A DNA stretch of 64,000 nucleotides. Origin: DASUPK01 sp963848955 (GTDB lineage: Bacteria > Actinomycetota > Thermoleophilia > Solirubrobacterales > 70-9). The notes under the pieces are model-generated. The model was not told the origin of the DNA, ran no database searches, and was given only the letters and a program-made list of their open reading frames with translations. Below, in pieces: positions 1 to 8,940 of this stretch. Each line of letters opens with the position of its first letter. Positions within the stretch are counted from its first letter, which is position 1. The stretch lies in assembly GCA_963848955.1 (NCBI GenBank), contig CAWKFQ010000017.1:248001-312000 (forward strand), written 5' to 3'. Position numbers and translations under genes: made by a program.

Positions 1-193
1 GCGAGTCGGTGACGGTGCTGTCCTCGGCGAGCTTGGCGCGATCCCAGAGAGCGACCACCATGCAGCCCGCCTGGAAGAAGGCCACGTCATCGCCCTCCTC
101 GGCACCGGTGCTCCAGCCGAGAGCCTCGTAGAAGCGGCGGGCGCGGTCGAGGTCCGTGATGCCGAGGGTGATCAGACTGAGTCGCTGGTCCAT
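1..193 (-). CDS. VOC (glyoxalase-type) family protein, partial
   Basis: The gene starts at the ATG at 193 on the minus strand and runs off the left edge, so only the first 64 residues are visible. They begin MDQRLSLITLGITDLDRARRF and continue into FYEALGW and a stretch rich in Asp/Glu. This is the first beta-alpha-beta-beta unit of the vicinal oxygen chelate fold found in glyoxalase I and dioxygenase relatives. The substrate cannot be told from this half. The gene lies 67 bases downstream of a MarR-family gene on the same strand, so the two are probably co-transcribed and the regulator may control it. The C-terminal metal ligands are outside the window. Confidence 0.8.
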   Translation of the reverse strand, partial: MDQRLSLITLGITDLDRARRFYEALGWSTGAEEGDDVAFFQAGCMVVALWDRAKLAEDSTVTDS

Positions 194-260
194 GCGAGGT
201 CCTTTCGACGCTTACGGGTTAGACGGCCCGAGGGCCGCCAACTCATCGGGGAGGCTCAGG

Positions 261-713
261 CTAGGCCGCGCGGTCGAGCTTGCGGCAGAGATCGGCCAGC
301 TGGCGCTTCTCGGCCTCGTCGAGGACTCCGAACGCTTCCCGGACCCGCTCGGCGTGCGACGGGAAGGCGTGGGTGACGAGGTTGTGGCCGGCCTGCGTCA
401 GGGCGACGGACACGGCCCGGCGATCGCTCTCCAGCCTGCTGCGGGTGACGAAGCCGCGGTTCTCGAGCGTGTCGAGCACCTCGGTCGCGGTCGCCTTCGA
501 GGCGCCGAGACGGCGGCGCATGGTCCGCAGCTCGAGGCGGCCTCCCGCGCTGGTCAGCAGCACCAGCATCGTGAAGCCGGTCGCGGAAACGCCGATCCTC
601 TCGAGGTCCGCGGCGAGGCGGCGGGTGAGATTCGCCTGAGCCCGCACCAGTGCCTCCAGCGCACGGTGAGCAAGCGGATCGATGGGGCGAAGGGGCGTCG
701 CCTCGTCGGTCAC
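261..713 (-). CDS. MarR family transcriptional regulator
   Basis: A 150-residue protein of the normal MarR length. After an N-terminal helix it has a winged helix-turn-helix: the segment LRTMRRRLGASKATATEVL is the HTH, and the following RGFVTRSRLESDRRAVSV is the beta wing with the family-typical DRR turn. A C-terminal dimerisation helix follows. MarR proteins bind DNA as dimers and usually repress adjacent genes in response to small ligands; the ligand here is unknown. It is divergent from a lipoprotein gene with only a few bases between, and is followed on its own strand by a VOC protein, the likely target. Confidence 0.92.
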   Translation of the reverse strand: MTDEATPLRPIDPLAHRALEALVRAQANLTRRLAADLERIGVSATGFTMLVLLTSAGGRLELRTMRRRLGASKATATEVLDTLENRGFVTRSRLESDRRAVSVALTQAGHNLVTHAFPSHAERVREAFGVLDEAEKRQLADLCRKLDRAA

Positions 714-726
714 GAGTGATCAAGTT

Positions 727-1227
727 ATGGCCCGCGGCGGACGTACGTACGATCAGGGAGTGCTCGAGCGAGTCGCCGCCGCCCTGCTGACCGGAGCGAT
801 CCTGCTGATCGCGGGCTGCGGCAGCAGCCAGGACGACCAGGCTCCGGCCTCCTGCCTGGTCGGAAATGAGGAGTATCTGAAGGCCCTCGAGCGCGCTCCC
901 GCACCGGTCCTGCTCGGGAGCACGACGCCGATCTCCGACTGCCTCGTCCCCCAGCAGGAGGCGGGGCAGCTCGCCAACATCGGCCAGGAGATGATCGTCG
1001 CTGCGACCAAGCTCAACAACGAGGCCCGGCGAGACCCCGGCGGACAGGCGTCGGTGGAGCTCGGCTACCTGATCGGAGCAGTGAGCAAGGGCGCCGATCC
1101 GATCCACACCGACCTGGTCAGGCGAATCAATTCGTCGGCGCACTTCAGTGAGACCGGCGGAAGCCTCCCGGCGAGCTTCGAGCGGGCCTTCGGCCGTGGC
1201 TACGCCGCCGGCAGGCAGTCCGGCTAG
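727..1227 (+). CDS. Putative lipoprotein
   Basis: The 166-residue product starts at the ATG at 727. A GTG at 760 would also give a complete signal sequence and is a credible alternative. A hydrophobic segment (AAALLTGAILLIAGC) ends in the lipobox IAGC, so the mature protein should be lipidated on Cys and anchored outside the membrane. The rest is a soluble helical domain with two further Cys residues (ASCLVG and ISDCLV) that could form a disulfide. I do not recognise the family. It is followed after 15 bases by fumC on the same strand; functional linkage is not evident. Confidence 0.7.
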   Translation: MARGGRTYDQGVLERVAAALLTGAILLIAGCGSSQDDQAPASCLVGNEEYLKALERAPAPVLLGSTTPISDCLVPQQEAGQLANIGQEMIVAATKLNNEARRDPGGQASVELGYLIGAVSKGADPIHTDLVRRINSSAHFSETGGSLPASFERAFGRGYAAGRQSG

Positions 1228-1242
1228 GTAGCCTGAGAGAGG

Positions 1243-2568
1243 ATGGAGGCCAAGGCCACCGACCAGCTGTGGGGCGGCGAAACCACGAAGGCCGTTGAGA
1301 ATTTCCAGATCTCGGGTCAGCCGATCCCGGCGCCGGTGATCCACTGGCTCGGGCGGATAAAGGCCGCCGCCGCGCGCGCCAACGCGGAGCTCGGAGAATT
1401 GGATTCCGACCTCGCCGAGCGGATCGCGAAGGCGGGCGACGAGGTCGCCAGCGGCGAACACGACGACCAGTTCCCCATCGACGTCTTCCAGACTGGCTCG
1501 GGGACCTCATCCAACATGAACGCCAACGAGGTGATCGCGGAGCTCGCCGGCGACGAGGCCCATCCCAACGATCACGTCAACCGCGGGCAGTCCTCGAACG
1601 ACGTCTTCCCCTCGGCGGTTCACCTGGCGGCGCTGGACGAGGTCCACTCCAACCTGCTGCCGGCGCTTGACGAGCTGCGCGCCGCGCTGGAGCGCAAGGC
1701 CGACGAGTTCGCGGATCTGGTCAAGACCGGCCGCACGCACCTGATGGATGCGGTCCCGGTCACCCTCGGCCAGGAGTTCGCCGGCTTTGCCGCGCAGATC
1801 AGACTCGGGGCCGAGCGCGTTCGCTCGACGCTCACACGCGTGGGGCAGATCCCGCTGGGCGGGACCGCGACTGGTACCGGCCTCAACACACATCCCGAAT
1901 TCGCCGCCAAGGTCAGGGAGAAGCTGAGCGCCGACACCGGCCTCGACATCTCCGAGCCGGCCGACCCCTTCGAGGCCCAGGCGAATCGCGACGCCCTGGT
2001 CGAGCTCTCAGGTGCGCTCAAGACCGTTGCCGTCTCCCTGCTCAAGATTGGCAACGACCTGGCGCTGATGGGCTCGGGCCCGCGTGCGGGCCTCGCTGAA
2101 CTCCGCTTGCCCGAGCTCCAGAAGGGATCGTCGATCATGCCCGGCAAGGTCAACCCGGTGATTCCCGAGGTGGTGATCCAAGTCGCGGATCAGGTGGTCG
2201 GCAACGACGCCGCGATCACGATGGCCGGTAGCCAGGGCCAGTTCGAGCTCAACGTCCGTGTTCCGCTGATTGCGCGCAACCTGCTGGACTCGATCAAGTT
2301 GCTGTCTGCCGCCTCGCGAGCGCTGGATGAGAAGTGCGTCAGCGGGATCGAGCCCAACGAGGAGATGCTCGAGCGCCATCGGGAGGCCAACCTGATCGTC
2401 GCCACCGCCCTCAACCCGTACATCGGCTACGACAAGGCGGGCGAGATCGTCAAGGAGGCGGCTGCCTCGAATCGCTCGATCCGCGAGGTGGCGAAGGAGA
2501 TGGGGGTCGACGAGAAGATCCTCGACGAGGCGCTCGACCATCGCAAGATGGCGCGCCCGAACGACTGA
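1243..2568 (+). CDS. fumC: Fumarate hydratase class II
   Basis: Catalyses reversible hydration of fumarate to L-malate in the TCA cycle in the cytoplasm. The 441-residue product has the superfamily blocks in order: GSGTSSNMNANEV near residue 85, GRTHLMDAVPVTLGQ near 163 with the active-site His, and the signature loop GSSIMPGKVNP near 295. The length is slightly below the usual 460 because the N-terminus is short. The ATG at 1243 follows a GAGAGG ribosome-binding site. Argininosuccinate lyase and aspartase share the fold, but the GSSIMPGKVNP form and the N-terminal block favour class II fumarase. The gene is on its own between an upstream lipoprotein gene and a convergent secreted-protein gene. 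Confidence 0.96.
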   Translation: MEAKATDQLWGGETTKAVENFQISGQPIPAPVIHWLGRIKAAAARANAELGELDSDLAERIAKAGDEVASGEHDDQFPIDVFQTGSGTSSNMNANEVIAELAGDEAHPNDHVNRGQSSNDVFPSAVHLAALDEVHSNLLPALDELRAALERKADEFADLVKTGRTHLMDAVPVTLGQEFAGFAAQIRLGAERVRSTLTRVGQIPLGGTATGTGLNTHPEFAAKVREKLSADTGLDISEPADPFEAQANRDALVELSGALKTVAVSLLKIGNDLALMGSGPRAGLAELRLPELQKGSSIMPGKVNPVIPEVVIQVADQVVGNDAAITMAGSQGQFELNVRVPLIARNLLDSIKLLSAASRALDEKCVSGIEPNEEMLERHREANLIVATALNPYIGYDKAGEIVKEAAASNRSIREVAKEMGVDEKILDEALDHRKMARPND

Positions 2569-2581
2569 TTTCGGACTAGCC

Positions 2582-3877
2582 TCAGCGCCGCTTCTTCTTG
2601 CACTTCTTCTTCTTTGCCGCAGAGGCCGAGCGCTTGTGCTTCTTCCTCTTGCACTTCTTCGCCCTCGGGACGGCGGGCGGCGCGTTGTCCGCGGGCGGCG
2701 GGTTCCCCGCGGGATCTGCCGGGCAGCCCGTGAAGGGACCAGGTGGGTTCAGCGGAGCTCCGCCGCAGGTGAAGAGCTCGTAGGCGCCGCTATCGCAGCT
2801 TGGACCAGTGGGCCGCGGGTAGCCGCGCTGGTCACCTGTCAGGCATGTTGCCACCCCGTTGTCGATCGCCGGGCTGCCAGTCCGCAGCGAGTGGCTGAAG
2901 GTCGTCCCGCCGTTGTCTGCCAGCGGGCCGAGTAGCGGGTCCAGCGGCGACCCCGTGGTGCCGACGTCGTCGGTCGGCATCGAGGTGAAGGTGCAGCCCG
3001 TGTCGTCCCCGATCACGTTGCCGCCCTGCGAAGTCAGGGCTCCTTGGCAGTCCGGAGCGTCGAGCGTGGTGTTGGCATCGGTGTTGCCGGCAATGATCGA
3101 GTTGTGGAGCGTCGCCGCGGAGGTCTGCGAAAGGAGGCCGCCGGCGAGCACCGACTGGGCCGGGCTGTCGAGGGTGCTTCTGTTGCCCGTCAGGGTTACG
3201 TGCTTGAGCGCCAGCGTCGCGACGGGGCCCGCCTCAATTCCACCGCCGCCGAGTTCCGTGGTGGTGTTGCCGGAAATGGTCACGTTCGTGAGTGACGTTG
3301 GGCCGTTGACGGCGAGCGCTCCTCCGAAACCATCCGCGGTGTTGCCAGCAATCGTGGTGTCGCTGATCGTCAACGACGAGCCTGATGACGAGAAGATCGC
3401 CCCACCGCTGACCGAAGATCCCATTGCCGGGTCGTTCACGAGCCCTCGGGTCAGTGTGACTCCATCGATCGCCAGCGATCCAGAGAACTGGAAGAGCCGA
3501 TCGGCCAGGTTGCCGTCGATCTCGACCGGACCCCCGGGAAGGGCAGTGATCGCCACCGTGCCGAGGAAGGTCAGGTCTCCGGTAGCGAAGTCGTCCATCC
3601 CCGGAGGGATCGTCAGCTTGTACTCGCCCGGAGGAAGCTGGACGGTGTCATTCGAGTTGTAGGAACCTGATGCCGTGCAGCCGCCGAAGTTGGTGGCTTG
3701 CTCGATTGACCTGACCGCCTCCCGAAGCGAGCACGTCGCGTCCGAGACTGTGTCGTATTCGTCAGTGGTCGTGTTCGGGGCGACCACCGCCGCATGGGCC
3801 GAAACCGGCGCTGCAACGCAGGCACACACCGCGACCAACGCCACCCACCGAGGGAATCCTTTCCCCTCCCCCTTCAT
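2582..3877 (-). CDS. Secreted CSLREA / choice-of-anchor Q beta-helix protein with Lys/Cys tail
   Basis: A 431-residue secreted protein. Residues 1-30 are a signal peptide ending SAHAA. A TTDEYDTVSDATCSLREAV segment follows, the CSLREA motif that opens many bacterial surface beta-helix proteins. The middle consists of irregular right-handed beta-helix rungs (repeated GGA/GNT/TISGNT units). Near residue 345 comes a choice-of-anchor Q-like segment (GSPAIDNG, DQRGYPRP, SGAYE). After a Pro-rich linker the protein ends in a Lys/Cys tail, KKCKRKKHKRSASAAKKKK followed by CKKKRR. The same tail type recurs at about 43.9 and 45.1 kb on phosphatases. Its role is unknown; a charge-based hold on anionic wall polymers is my inference. 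The gene converges on fumC with 13 bases between. Confidence 0.85.
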   Translation of the reverse strand: MKGEGKGFPRWVALVAVCACVAAPVSAHAAVVAPNTTTDEYDTVSDATCSLREAVRSIEQATNFGGCTASGSYNSNDTVQLPPGEYKLTIPPGMDDFATGDLTFLGTVAITALPGGPVEIDGNLADRLFQFSGSLAIDGVTLTRGLVNDPAMGSSVSGGAIFSSSGSSLTISDTTIAGNTADGFGGALAVNGPTSLTNVTISGNTTTELGGGGIEAGPVATLALKHVTLTGNRSTLDSPAQSVLAGGLLSQTSAATLHNSIIAGNTDANTTLDAPDCQGALTSQGGNVIGDDTGCTFTSMPTDDVGTTGSPLDPLLGPLADNGGTTFSHSLRTGSPAIDNGVATCLTGDQRGYPRPTGPSCDSGAYELFTCGGAPLNPPGPFTGCPADPAGNPPPADNAPPAVPRAKKCKRKKHKRSASAAKKKKCKKKRR

Positions 3878-3946
3878 CCCTCACGAGACTAGTCCCCGCC
3901 GGCGCTGCCATGCAAGTCCTCCGGCCGACTGATCTAGACGCAGGGA

Positions 3947-5392
3947 CTAGCCCTGGATGCTGACCAGGCGCTCCTCGGTCAGCTCATGAACCGCGTAGTG
4001 GGGGCCCTCGCGGGTGTTGCCTGAGTCCTTGACCCCGCCGTAGGGCATCTGGTCGGTGCGGAAGGTCGGAACCTCGTTGACGAGGACGCCGCCGAACTCG
4101 AGTGTCTCGCCGGCCTTCTTCGCGTTGCCGACATCGCGGGTGAAGACGCCGGCCTGCAGGCCGTAGCGGGAGTCGTTCGCCATCTCCAGGGCCTCGTCGA
4201 ACGTCTTGAAGGTGTGGATCGTGGCCACTGGGCCGAAGATCTCGTCCTTCCAGGTATGGCACTCGCGCGGGTCATTCTTGATCACGGTGGGGGCGATGCA
4301 GCGGCCCTCGTCGACCAGCTCGCCGCCGGTGAGGATCTCTCCGCCCTTCGACGCCGCCTCGTCGATCCACTCCTTGACCCGGTCCCGGTCGCCGGGCGAG
4401 ATCACGGGGCCGACGTCGGTGTTCTCGTCCATCGGGTCGCCGGTGACCAGTGACTCGATGTTCTTCACGAAGCGCTCGCTGAATTGATCCGCGATGGACT
4501 CGTGCAGGAGTATCCGCTGGACCGAGATGCAGCTCTGGCCGGCGTGAGAGAAGGCGTGGATCTGCGCCTTGTCCGCGGCGGTCTCCCAGTCGCCATCCTC
4601 GTTGACGATCAGAGGCGCGTTCGAGCCGAGCTCGAGGTTCACCTTCTTGTGAGGCGCCTTGGAGCGGATGCCCCAGCCGACCTCGGCGGAACCGGTGAAG
4701 GTGATCGCGCGGGTGCGGTCGTCCTCGACGATCGCGTTGCCGACCTCGGAGCCCGGGCCGCAGACGACCTGCAGCCAGTTCTCCGGGAGGCCGGCGTCAT
4801 AGAGGACCTCGGCGAGCTTGAGGGCCGAGATCGGGGTCTGGCCCGCCGGCTTCAGGACGACGGCATTCCCGGCGGCGATCGCGGGACCGAGCTTGTGCGC
4901 CACCAGGTTGAGCGGAAAGTTGAAGGGGCTGACCGCGCCGACCACACCGTAGGGGACGCGAATCACGATCCCGAGCTTGCCCTCGCCCGCAGCGCCGGCC
5001 CCCATGGGAACGGTGTGGCCTGTGAGCGTGCGGGCCGCGACGGCGGAGAAATCCAGGGTGGAGACGCAGCGCTGGGCCTCCACGCGCGCCGTCTTCACCG
5101 GCTTGCCGGCCTCGGCGGCGATCGTCATGGTCAGGTCGTCCTCGCGCTCGGCCACGAGCTCGGCGGCACGATCCAGCAGGGCGGCCCGCTCGTGGGCGGG
5201 GAAGCCGCCGGACTCGAAGGCCGCGTGCGCGGCGCCGACGGCCCTGTCGACCAGGGCAGCATCGCCCTTCGGCACTCGCCCGATCACAGTCCCGTCGTAG
5301 GGCGACTTCACCTCCGACCACTCGCCGGTCTCCATCCACTCGCCGGCGACGTAGAGCTTGTGATCGGTCGCCTGAATCGTCTCGGTCGCCAT
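3947..5392 (-). CDS. NAD(P)-dependent aldehyde dehydrogenase
   Basis: A 481-residue enzyme oxidising an aldehyde to the acid with NAD(P)+. The active-site pair is clear: Glu in VNLELGSNAP near residue 250 and the nucleophile Cys in GQSCISVQR near 286. The cofactor loop GSAEVGWGI lies near 236 and the oligomerisation segment is at the C-terminus. The NLELGSNAPLIV form resembles the GapN, lactaldehyde and succinate-semialdehyde dehydrogenase clade, but the substrate cannot be fixed from sequence. A second, unrelated-clade aldehyde dehydrogenase is at 19.1 kb. The gene stands alone, divergent from a SpoIID-like gene. Confidence 0.95.
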   Translation of the reverse strand: MATETIQATDHKLYVAGEWMETGEWSEVKSPYDGTVIGRVPKGDAALVDRAVGAAHAAFESGGFPAHERAALLDRAAELVAEREDDLTMTIAAEAGKPVKTARVEAQRCVSTLDFSAVAARTLTGHTVPMGAGAAGEGKLGIVIRVPYGVVGAVSPFNFPLNLVAHKLGPAIAAGNAVVLKPAGQTPISALKLAEVLYDAGLPENWLQVVCGPGSEVGNAIVEDDRTRAITFTGSAEVGWGIRSKAPHKKVNLELGSNAPLIVNEDGDWETAADKAQIHAFSHAGQSCISVQRILLHESIADQFSERFVKNIESLVTGDPMDENTDVGPVISPGDRDRVKEWIDEAASKGGEILTGGELVDEGRCIAPTVIKNDPRECHTWKDEIFGPVATIHTFKTFDEALEMANDSRYGLQAGVFTRDVGNAKKAGETLEFGGVLVNEVPTFRTDQMPYGGVKDSGNTREGPHYAVHELTEERLVSIQG

Positions 5393-5511
5393 CGTCCTCT
5401 CCGCTTCGCATGACGGGTTGCTCCTCGGCTCCGCCTACGGAGCACCCTCGCTTCTATCCACAGCGTAGTCCTCCGCAACTTCCCGCCGCCGGAGCCGTTA
5501 TCCAGGGGGCG

Positions 5512-6666
5512 ATGCATCGGGAGACTCGAATCATCCTGCTCGCGGCACTGATGCTCGCTCTCGCCCTCCCGGCGACCGCCTCGGCATTGGTCCGGGGCGG
5601 CAGCGCTCATAAGGCTGCCAAGGCGAGGGCCTGGGTGGTGAACGGCGCCGGCTTCGGCCACGGGGTGGGCATGAGCCAGTACGGCGCCTACGGCTACGCC
5701 AAGAACGGGTTCAAGTACGACCAGATCCTCACCCACTACTACACCGGCACCACTATCGGTACGACCGCCGATCGCTCGGTCCGGGTGCTCCTTCGTGACG
5801 GCGCGCGGAGCGTCTCCTTCCGCGGCGCCGGCTCGGCCTGCGGGGCCGGCCTCAAGCCCGGCAAGGGTTACGTCGCCAAGCGAAAGGGCCCCGGCGTCGT
5901 GCTGCAGTCGAAGAAGGGCAGGCGGATCGCTCGCTGCGGGGCCGCGATGACCGCAGCCGGCGCACCCGCCGTCACCCTCGCCGGCAAGGGCACCTATCGC
6001 GGCTCGCTCGAGGTCAGGGCATCGGGCAGCTCGCTCCAGGCGATCAATGTCGTGGAGATCGAGGACTACGTGCGGGGCGTGGTCTCGAAGGAGTCGCCCG
6101 CGTCCTGGCCGCTCGAGGCCCTCAAGGCGCAGGCGGTGACGGCGCGGTCCTACGGGCTCTCGACTGGAATTCGCGGAGGGAATTTCGACCTCTACGACGA
6201 CACTCGGAGCCAGGCCTACGGGGGCGTCGCGGCGGAGACCGCCAAGACGGACCAGGCCGTCAGCTCCACACGCCTGCAGGTTGTCCTCTATGCAGGCAAG
6301 GTCGCTCAGACGTTCTTCTTCTCGACCTCCGGCGGACATACGGAGAACAACGAGAACTCGTCGCTCGGCTTCGGGCAGCCCGCGATCCCTTATCTGCGCG
6401 GGGTGGATGATCCCTTCGAGGCGGGCGCGGGCTCGCCATACGAACACTGGAAGCGGAAGTTCTCGATTGGCCGGATGAACTCGGCGCTCCACTCGATCGG
6501 CCTGCGCGGCAAACTGAAGAAAGTCGCCGTGATCCAGCGCGGCACCTCGCCGCGGATCGTGCGCGCCAACCTGATCGGCACGGGCGGGGCGACCGCCGTC
6601 AACGGCCCGCAGCTCCGAAGCGCCCTCGGCCTGCCCGACACCTGGGCGTTCTTCAAGAAGAAGTAG
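5512..6666 (+). CDS. Secreted SpoIID/LytB domain protein
   Basis: The 384-residue product starts at the ATG at 5512, preceded by CAGGGGGC. Residues 1-25 form a signal peptide (ILLAALMLALALPATASA). The motif GFGHGVGMSQYGAYGYAKNG near residues 46-65 and the block VEIEDYVRGVVSKESPASWP near 180-200 are diagnostic of SpoIID/LytB proteins. In spore formers SpoIID is a lytic transglycosylase acting on peptidoglycan; in non-sporulating actinobacteria the family is secreted and presumed to remodel the wall. ARSYGLST and the FFSTSGGHTE segment, conserved active-region blocks, are present. The protein ends FFKKK. Confidence 0.92.
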   Translation: MHRETRIILLAALMLALALPATASALVRGGSAHKAAKARAWVVNGAGFGHGVGMSQYGAYGYAKNGFKYDQILTHYYTGTTIGTTADRSVRVLLRDGARSVSFRGAGSACGAGLKPGKGYVAKRKGPGVVLQSKKGRRIARCGAAMTAAGAPAVTLAGKGTYRGSLEVRASGSSLQAINVVEIEDYVRGVVSKESPASWPLEALKAQAVTARSYGLSTGIRGGNFDLYDDTRSQAYGGVAAETAKTDQAVSSTRLQVVLYAGKVAQTFFFSTSGGHTENNENSSLGFGQPAIPYLRGVDDPFEAGAGSPYEHWKRKFSIGRMNSALHSIGLRGKLKKVAVIQRGTSPRIVRANLIGTGGATAVNGPQLRSALGLPDTWAFFKKK

Positions 6667-6678
6667 CCCGCGGGTGAG

Positions 6679-7671
6679 CTAGCCGTCCGGGTAGGGCTGC
6701 ACCGGTATCCCGTGGTCGGTGTCGCGTGTGCCGAACTCGTAGGCGGCCGCACCCGAGATCCTGAGCGTCTCGGCAGGCCCGCCGTCGAGCTCGACGTCCA
6801 GCTCCAGGTCGGAGATCGAGCAATTGAGCGTGTTGTGCTCGGGGCCGACCGGGTCGGCGTAGATCCAGGCGACGAAGTCCTTGGCCGGCGCGCTCACACG
6901 GCCGCTCAGGGACACCCCCTTGCCCTTGAGCTCGAAGCTCGCGCCGGTGGGCTCCTCTGAGACCTGTGTGCTGGGGATGTGCCCGAAGCCCCCGAGCCGG
7001 TGCGGCTGACCGTCGAGCATCAGCATCGCGTTGCCGACCCAGGGCGTGGTGCGGCCGCCGACCTTGATCCGGCCGACCGCCATGTCGAAGTAGTCCTCCG
7101 CGGAGCGGCCCTCGAAGCCCGATCCCTGCACCCAGACCCAGCGCTCGGCGTGCTCGGCGCCCCAGTTGTGGCCGATCATCCCGCGCCACCCCTCGACCTC
7201 GATCGGCTCGCCGTCCAGCTCGAGCCGGCCGTTGAAGACCGCGTCCGGGTAGGGGCTCAGGAACTTGGTCTTGGGGAGCTTGGAGCGATAGAGAAAGTCC
7301 CGCGGGAGATGGTGGAACGGCTCGTGGTCGTCCGAGAAGCTCAGGTCCCAGCTGGCCTCGAGAGCGGGAGTGTCCACGCGCCCGGTCGCCCTCCCGTCCG
7401 TGAGGCTCGCGTCGGCCACCCGGATGTAGGTGTCCGAGTCGGCGCTGAGCTCGTCGGCGCCGAATTGGCGCTTGGTGGCGCGCGGCCCGGCCGCCTCCGC
7501 GTCGAAGAGGACGAACCAGAGCGCGCAGGTCGGCTGCTCCCCGGGACGCTTGTGCACGGTCTGCCGGATCCAGGTGGCCCGCCCGCCGCCGGGCTGAGTG
7601 AGCTTCAGATAGAAGCTCTCGTAGTGCCCGGCCTTCTCCGGGACCTCCGGGAACCGCGCCTGGGTGCGCAC
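6679..7671 (-). CDS. AttH/CrtC-like (lipocalin-type) protein
   Basis: A 330-residue soluble protein without signal peptide. The blocks HYESFYLKLTQPGG near residue 16 and GMIGHNWGAEHAERWVWVQG near residue 175 resemble the hydroxyneurosporene synthase (CrtC)/AttH superfamily, which has two lipocalin-like barrels. The Gly-His-Asn-Trp-Gly and Trp-rich signature is the best support. Some members hydrate carotenoids; many have no assigned reaction, and no carotenoid genes are nearby, so the function is left open. It lies 21 bases downstream of the methylthioadenosine deaminase-like gene on the same strand and is probably the last gene of that operon. Confidence 0.65.
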   Translation of the reverse strand: MRTQARFPEVPEKAGHYESFYLKLTQPGGGRATWIRQTVHKRPGEQPTCALWFVLFDAEAAGPRATKRQFGADELSADSDTYIRVADASLTDGRATGRVDTPALEASWDLSFSDDHEPFHHLPRDFLYRSKLPKTKFLSPYPDAVFNGRLELDGEPIEVEGWRGMIGHNWGAEHAERWVWVQGSGFEGRSAEDYFDMAVGRIKVGGRTTPWVGNAMLMLDGQPHRLGGFGHIPSTQVSEEPTGASFELKGKGVSLSGRVSAPAKDFVAWIYADPVGPEHNTLNCSISDLELDVELDGGPAETLRISGAAAYEFGTRDTDHGIPVQPYPDG

Positions 7672-7692
7672 GGGCGGGGACGCTATCGCTCG

Positions 7693-8940
7693 TCAGGCCG
7701 TGAGGCGGGCGGCGCGGGATCGAACTTCGGCGACGAGCTCATCGGCCCCGGGCGCGACCCGGTTGCGCATCAGAACGCGGCCGGCAACCACGGTGGTGTC
7801 GACGACCGAGCCGCCGGCCGCGTAGACCAGGTCCGCGTCGAGGTCGCCGGCGGAGAGCTCCGGGTCCGAGCCCCGGAGCAGGAGGAAGTCAGCGGGCTGG
7901 CCCGCCTCGAGCTCCGTGCCGCCGAGCGCCTGCGAGCGCAATCCGCGCGCGACCGCCAGGGCCTCGTCGGCGGGCAGGGTCGAGGGGTCGCCGCTGGCGT
8001 GCTTCTGGGACAGAGCGAAGAGCTTCACCTCCTCGAAGGAGTCAAGGTTCGAATTCGACGAGACCCCGTCGGTACCGAGCCCGAGCCGGACACCGGCCCG
8101 CGCCGCTGCCGGATAGGGGAGCACCCCTCCCACCGCGAGCTTCATGTTCGCCGCGGGGTTGGCGACAACGGTTGCCTCGCGCGCCGCGATCAGCTCCAGC
8201 TCGTCGTCGTCGAGCCAAACGCCGTGAGCGAGCAGCGTCCGGGGACCAAGGAAGCCGAGCTCGTCGAGGTAGGGGACCGGCCGTTTGCCGTGTGCCTCGA
8301 TGCACTCACTCACCTCATCCTCGGTCTCGGAGAGGTGAATCTGCAGGCTGATCTCACGCTCCGCGGCGACCTCCGCGAGCCAGGCGAGGGACTCGGAGCT
8401 GACCGTGTAGATCGCGTGCGGGCCCAGGCTGGGTGAGACGCTGGGACCGGCATCCGCGACGCGATCGAGGGACTCAAGGACTTCATCCCGCATCGACTCG
8501 CCCCTCGCGGGATCGAGCTGGTCGATCATCACGGTGGAGATCGCCGCGCGCAGGCCCGCGTCGACCACAGCCCGCGCCGCCTCCGTTCCGTGCCAGTACA
8601 TATCGAAGAAGCGGGAGGTCCCAGAGCGGATCATCTCCAGACAGGCGAGCCGGGTACCCCAGTAGACGTCGTCCGGGTGGAGCTTCGCCTCGGCGGGCCA
8701 GATCTTCGTCCGCAGCCACTCCATCAGCGGCATGTCGTCGCCGAAGCCGCGGAACAGGGTCATCGCCGCGTGTGTGTGGGCGTTCACCATCGGCGGGCTG
8801 AGCAGGAGCCCCTCGGCGTCGATCACCTCGTCGCCCGTTCTCGGCTCCGCCGCTGGGCCGAGCTCTGTGATCAGGCCATCCTCCACCCGCAGGCCGACCG
8901 TCTCGCCGTCCAGCAGCGCTCCGATGACCGCGAGACTCAC
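7693..8940 (-). CDS. Amidohydrolase, probable 5-methylthioadenosine/S-adenosylhomocysteine deaminase
   Basis: A 415-residue metal-dependent amidohydrolase of the TrzN/ATZ/MtaD group. The metal ligands are visible: HTH in NAHTHAAMTLF near residue 57, the HLSETEDEV block with the third His, and the Asp in LGTDGVSSNSNLD near 300. The start overlaps the stop of the upstream nucleoside phosphorylase by four bases, so the two are translationally coupled. Deamination of methylthioadenosine (or adenosylhomocysteine) to the inosine form followed by phosphorolysis is a known variant of methionine salvage. The pairing supports this substrate, though guanine- and chlorohydrolase-type relatives cannot be excluded by sequence alone. 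Confidence 0.85.
   Translation of the reverse strand: MSLAVIGALLDGETVGLRVEDGLITELGPAAEPRTGDEVIDAEGLLLSPPMVNAHTHAAMTLFRGFGDDMPLMEWLRTKIWPAEAKLHPDDVYWGTRLACLEMIRSGTSRFFDMYWHGTEAARAVVDAGLRAAISTVMIDQLDPARGESMRDEVLESLDRVADAGPSVSPSLGPHAIYTVSSESLAWLAEVAAEREISLQIHLSETEDEVSECIEAHGKRPVPYLDELGFLGPRTLLAHGVWLDDDELELIAAREATVVANPAANMKLAVGGVLPYPAAARAGVRLGLGTDGVSSNSNLDSFEEVKLFALSQKHASGDPSTLPADEALAVARGLRSQALGGTELEAGQPADFLLLRGSDPELSAGDLDADLVYAAGGSVVDTTVVAGRVLMRNRVAPGADELVAEVRSRAARLTA

Noticed and set aside
2582..2665. Lys/Cys-rich tail as simple low-complexity noise
   Set aside because: The Cys spacing and the central HKRSA block recur in an unrelated gene about 42 kb away, so it was kept as a finding.
6979..8436. 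Long plus-strand open frame (485 codons) opposite the AttH-like and deaminase genes
   Set aside because: It is the antisense shadow of two well-supported minus-strand genes, common in high-GC DNA.
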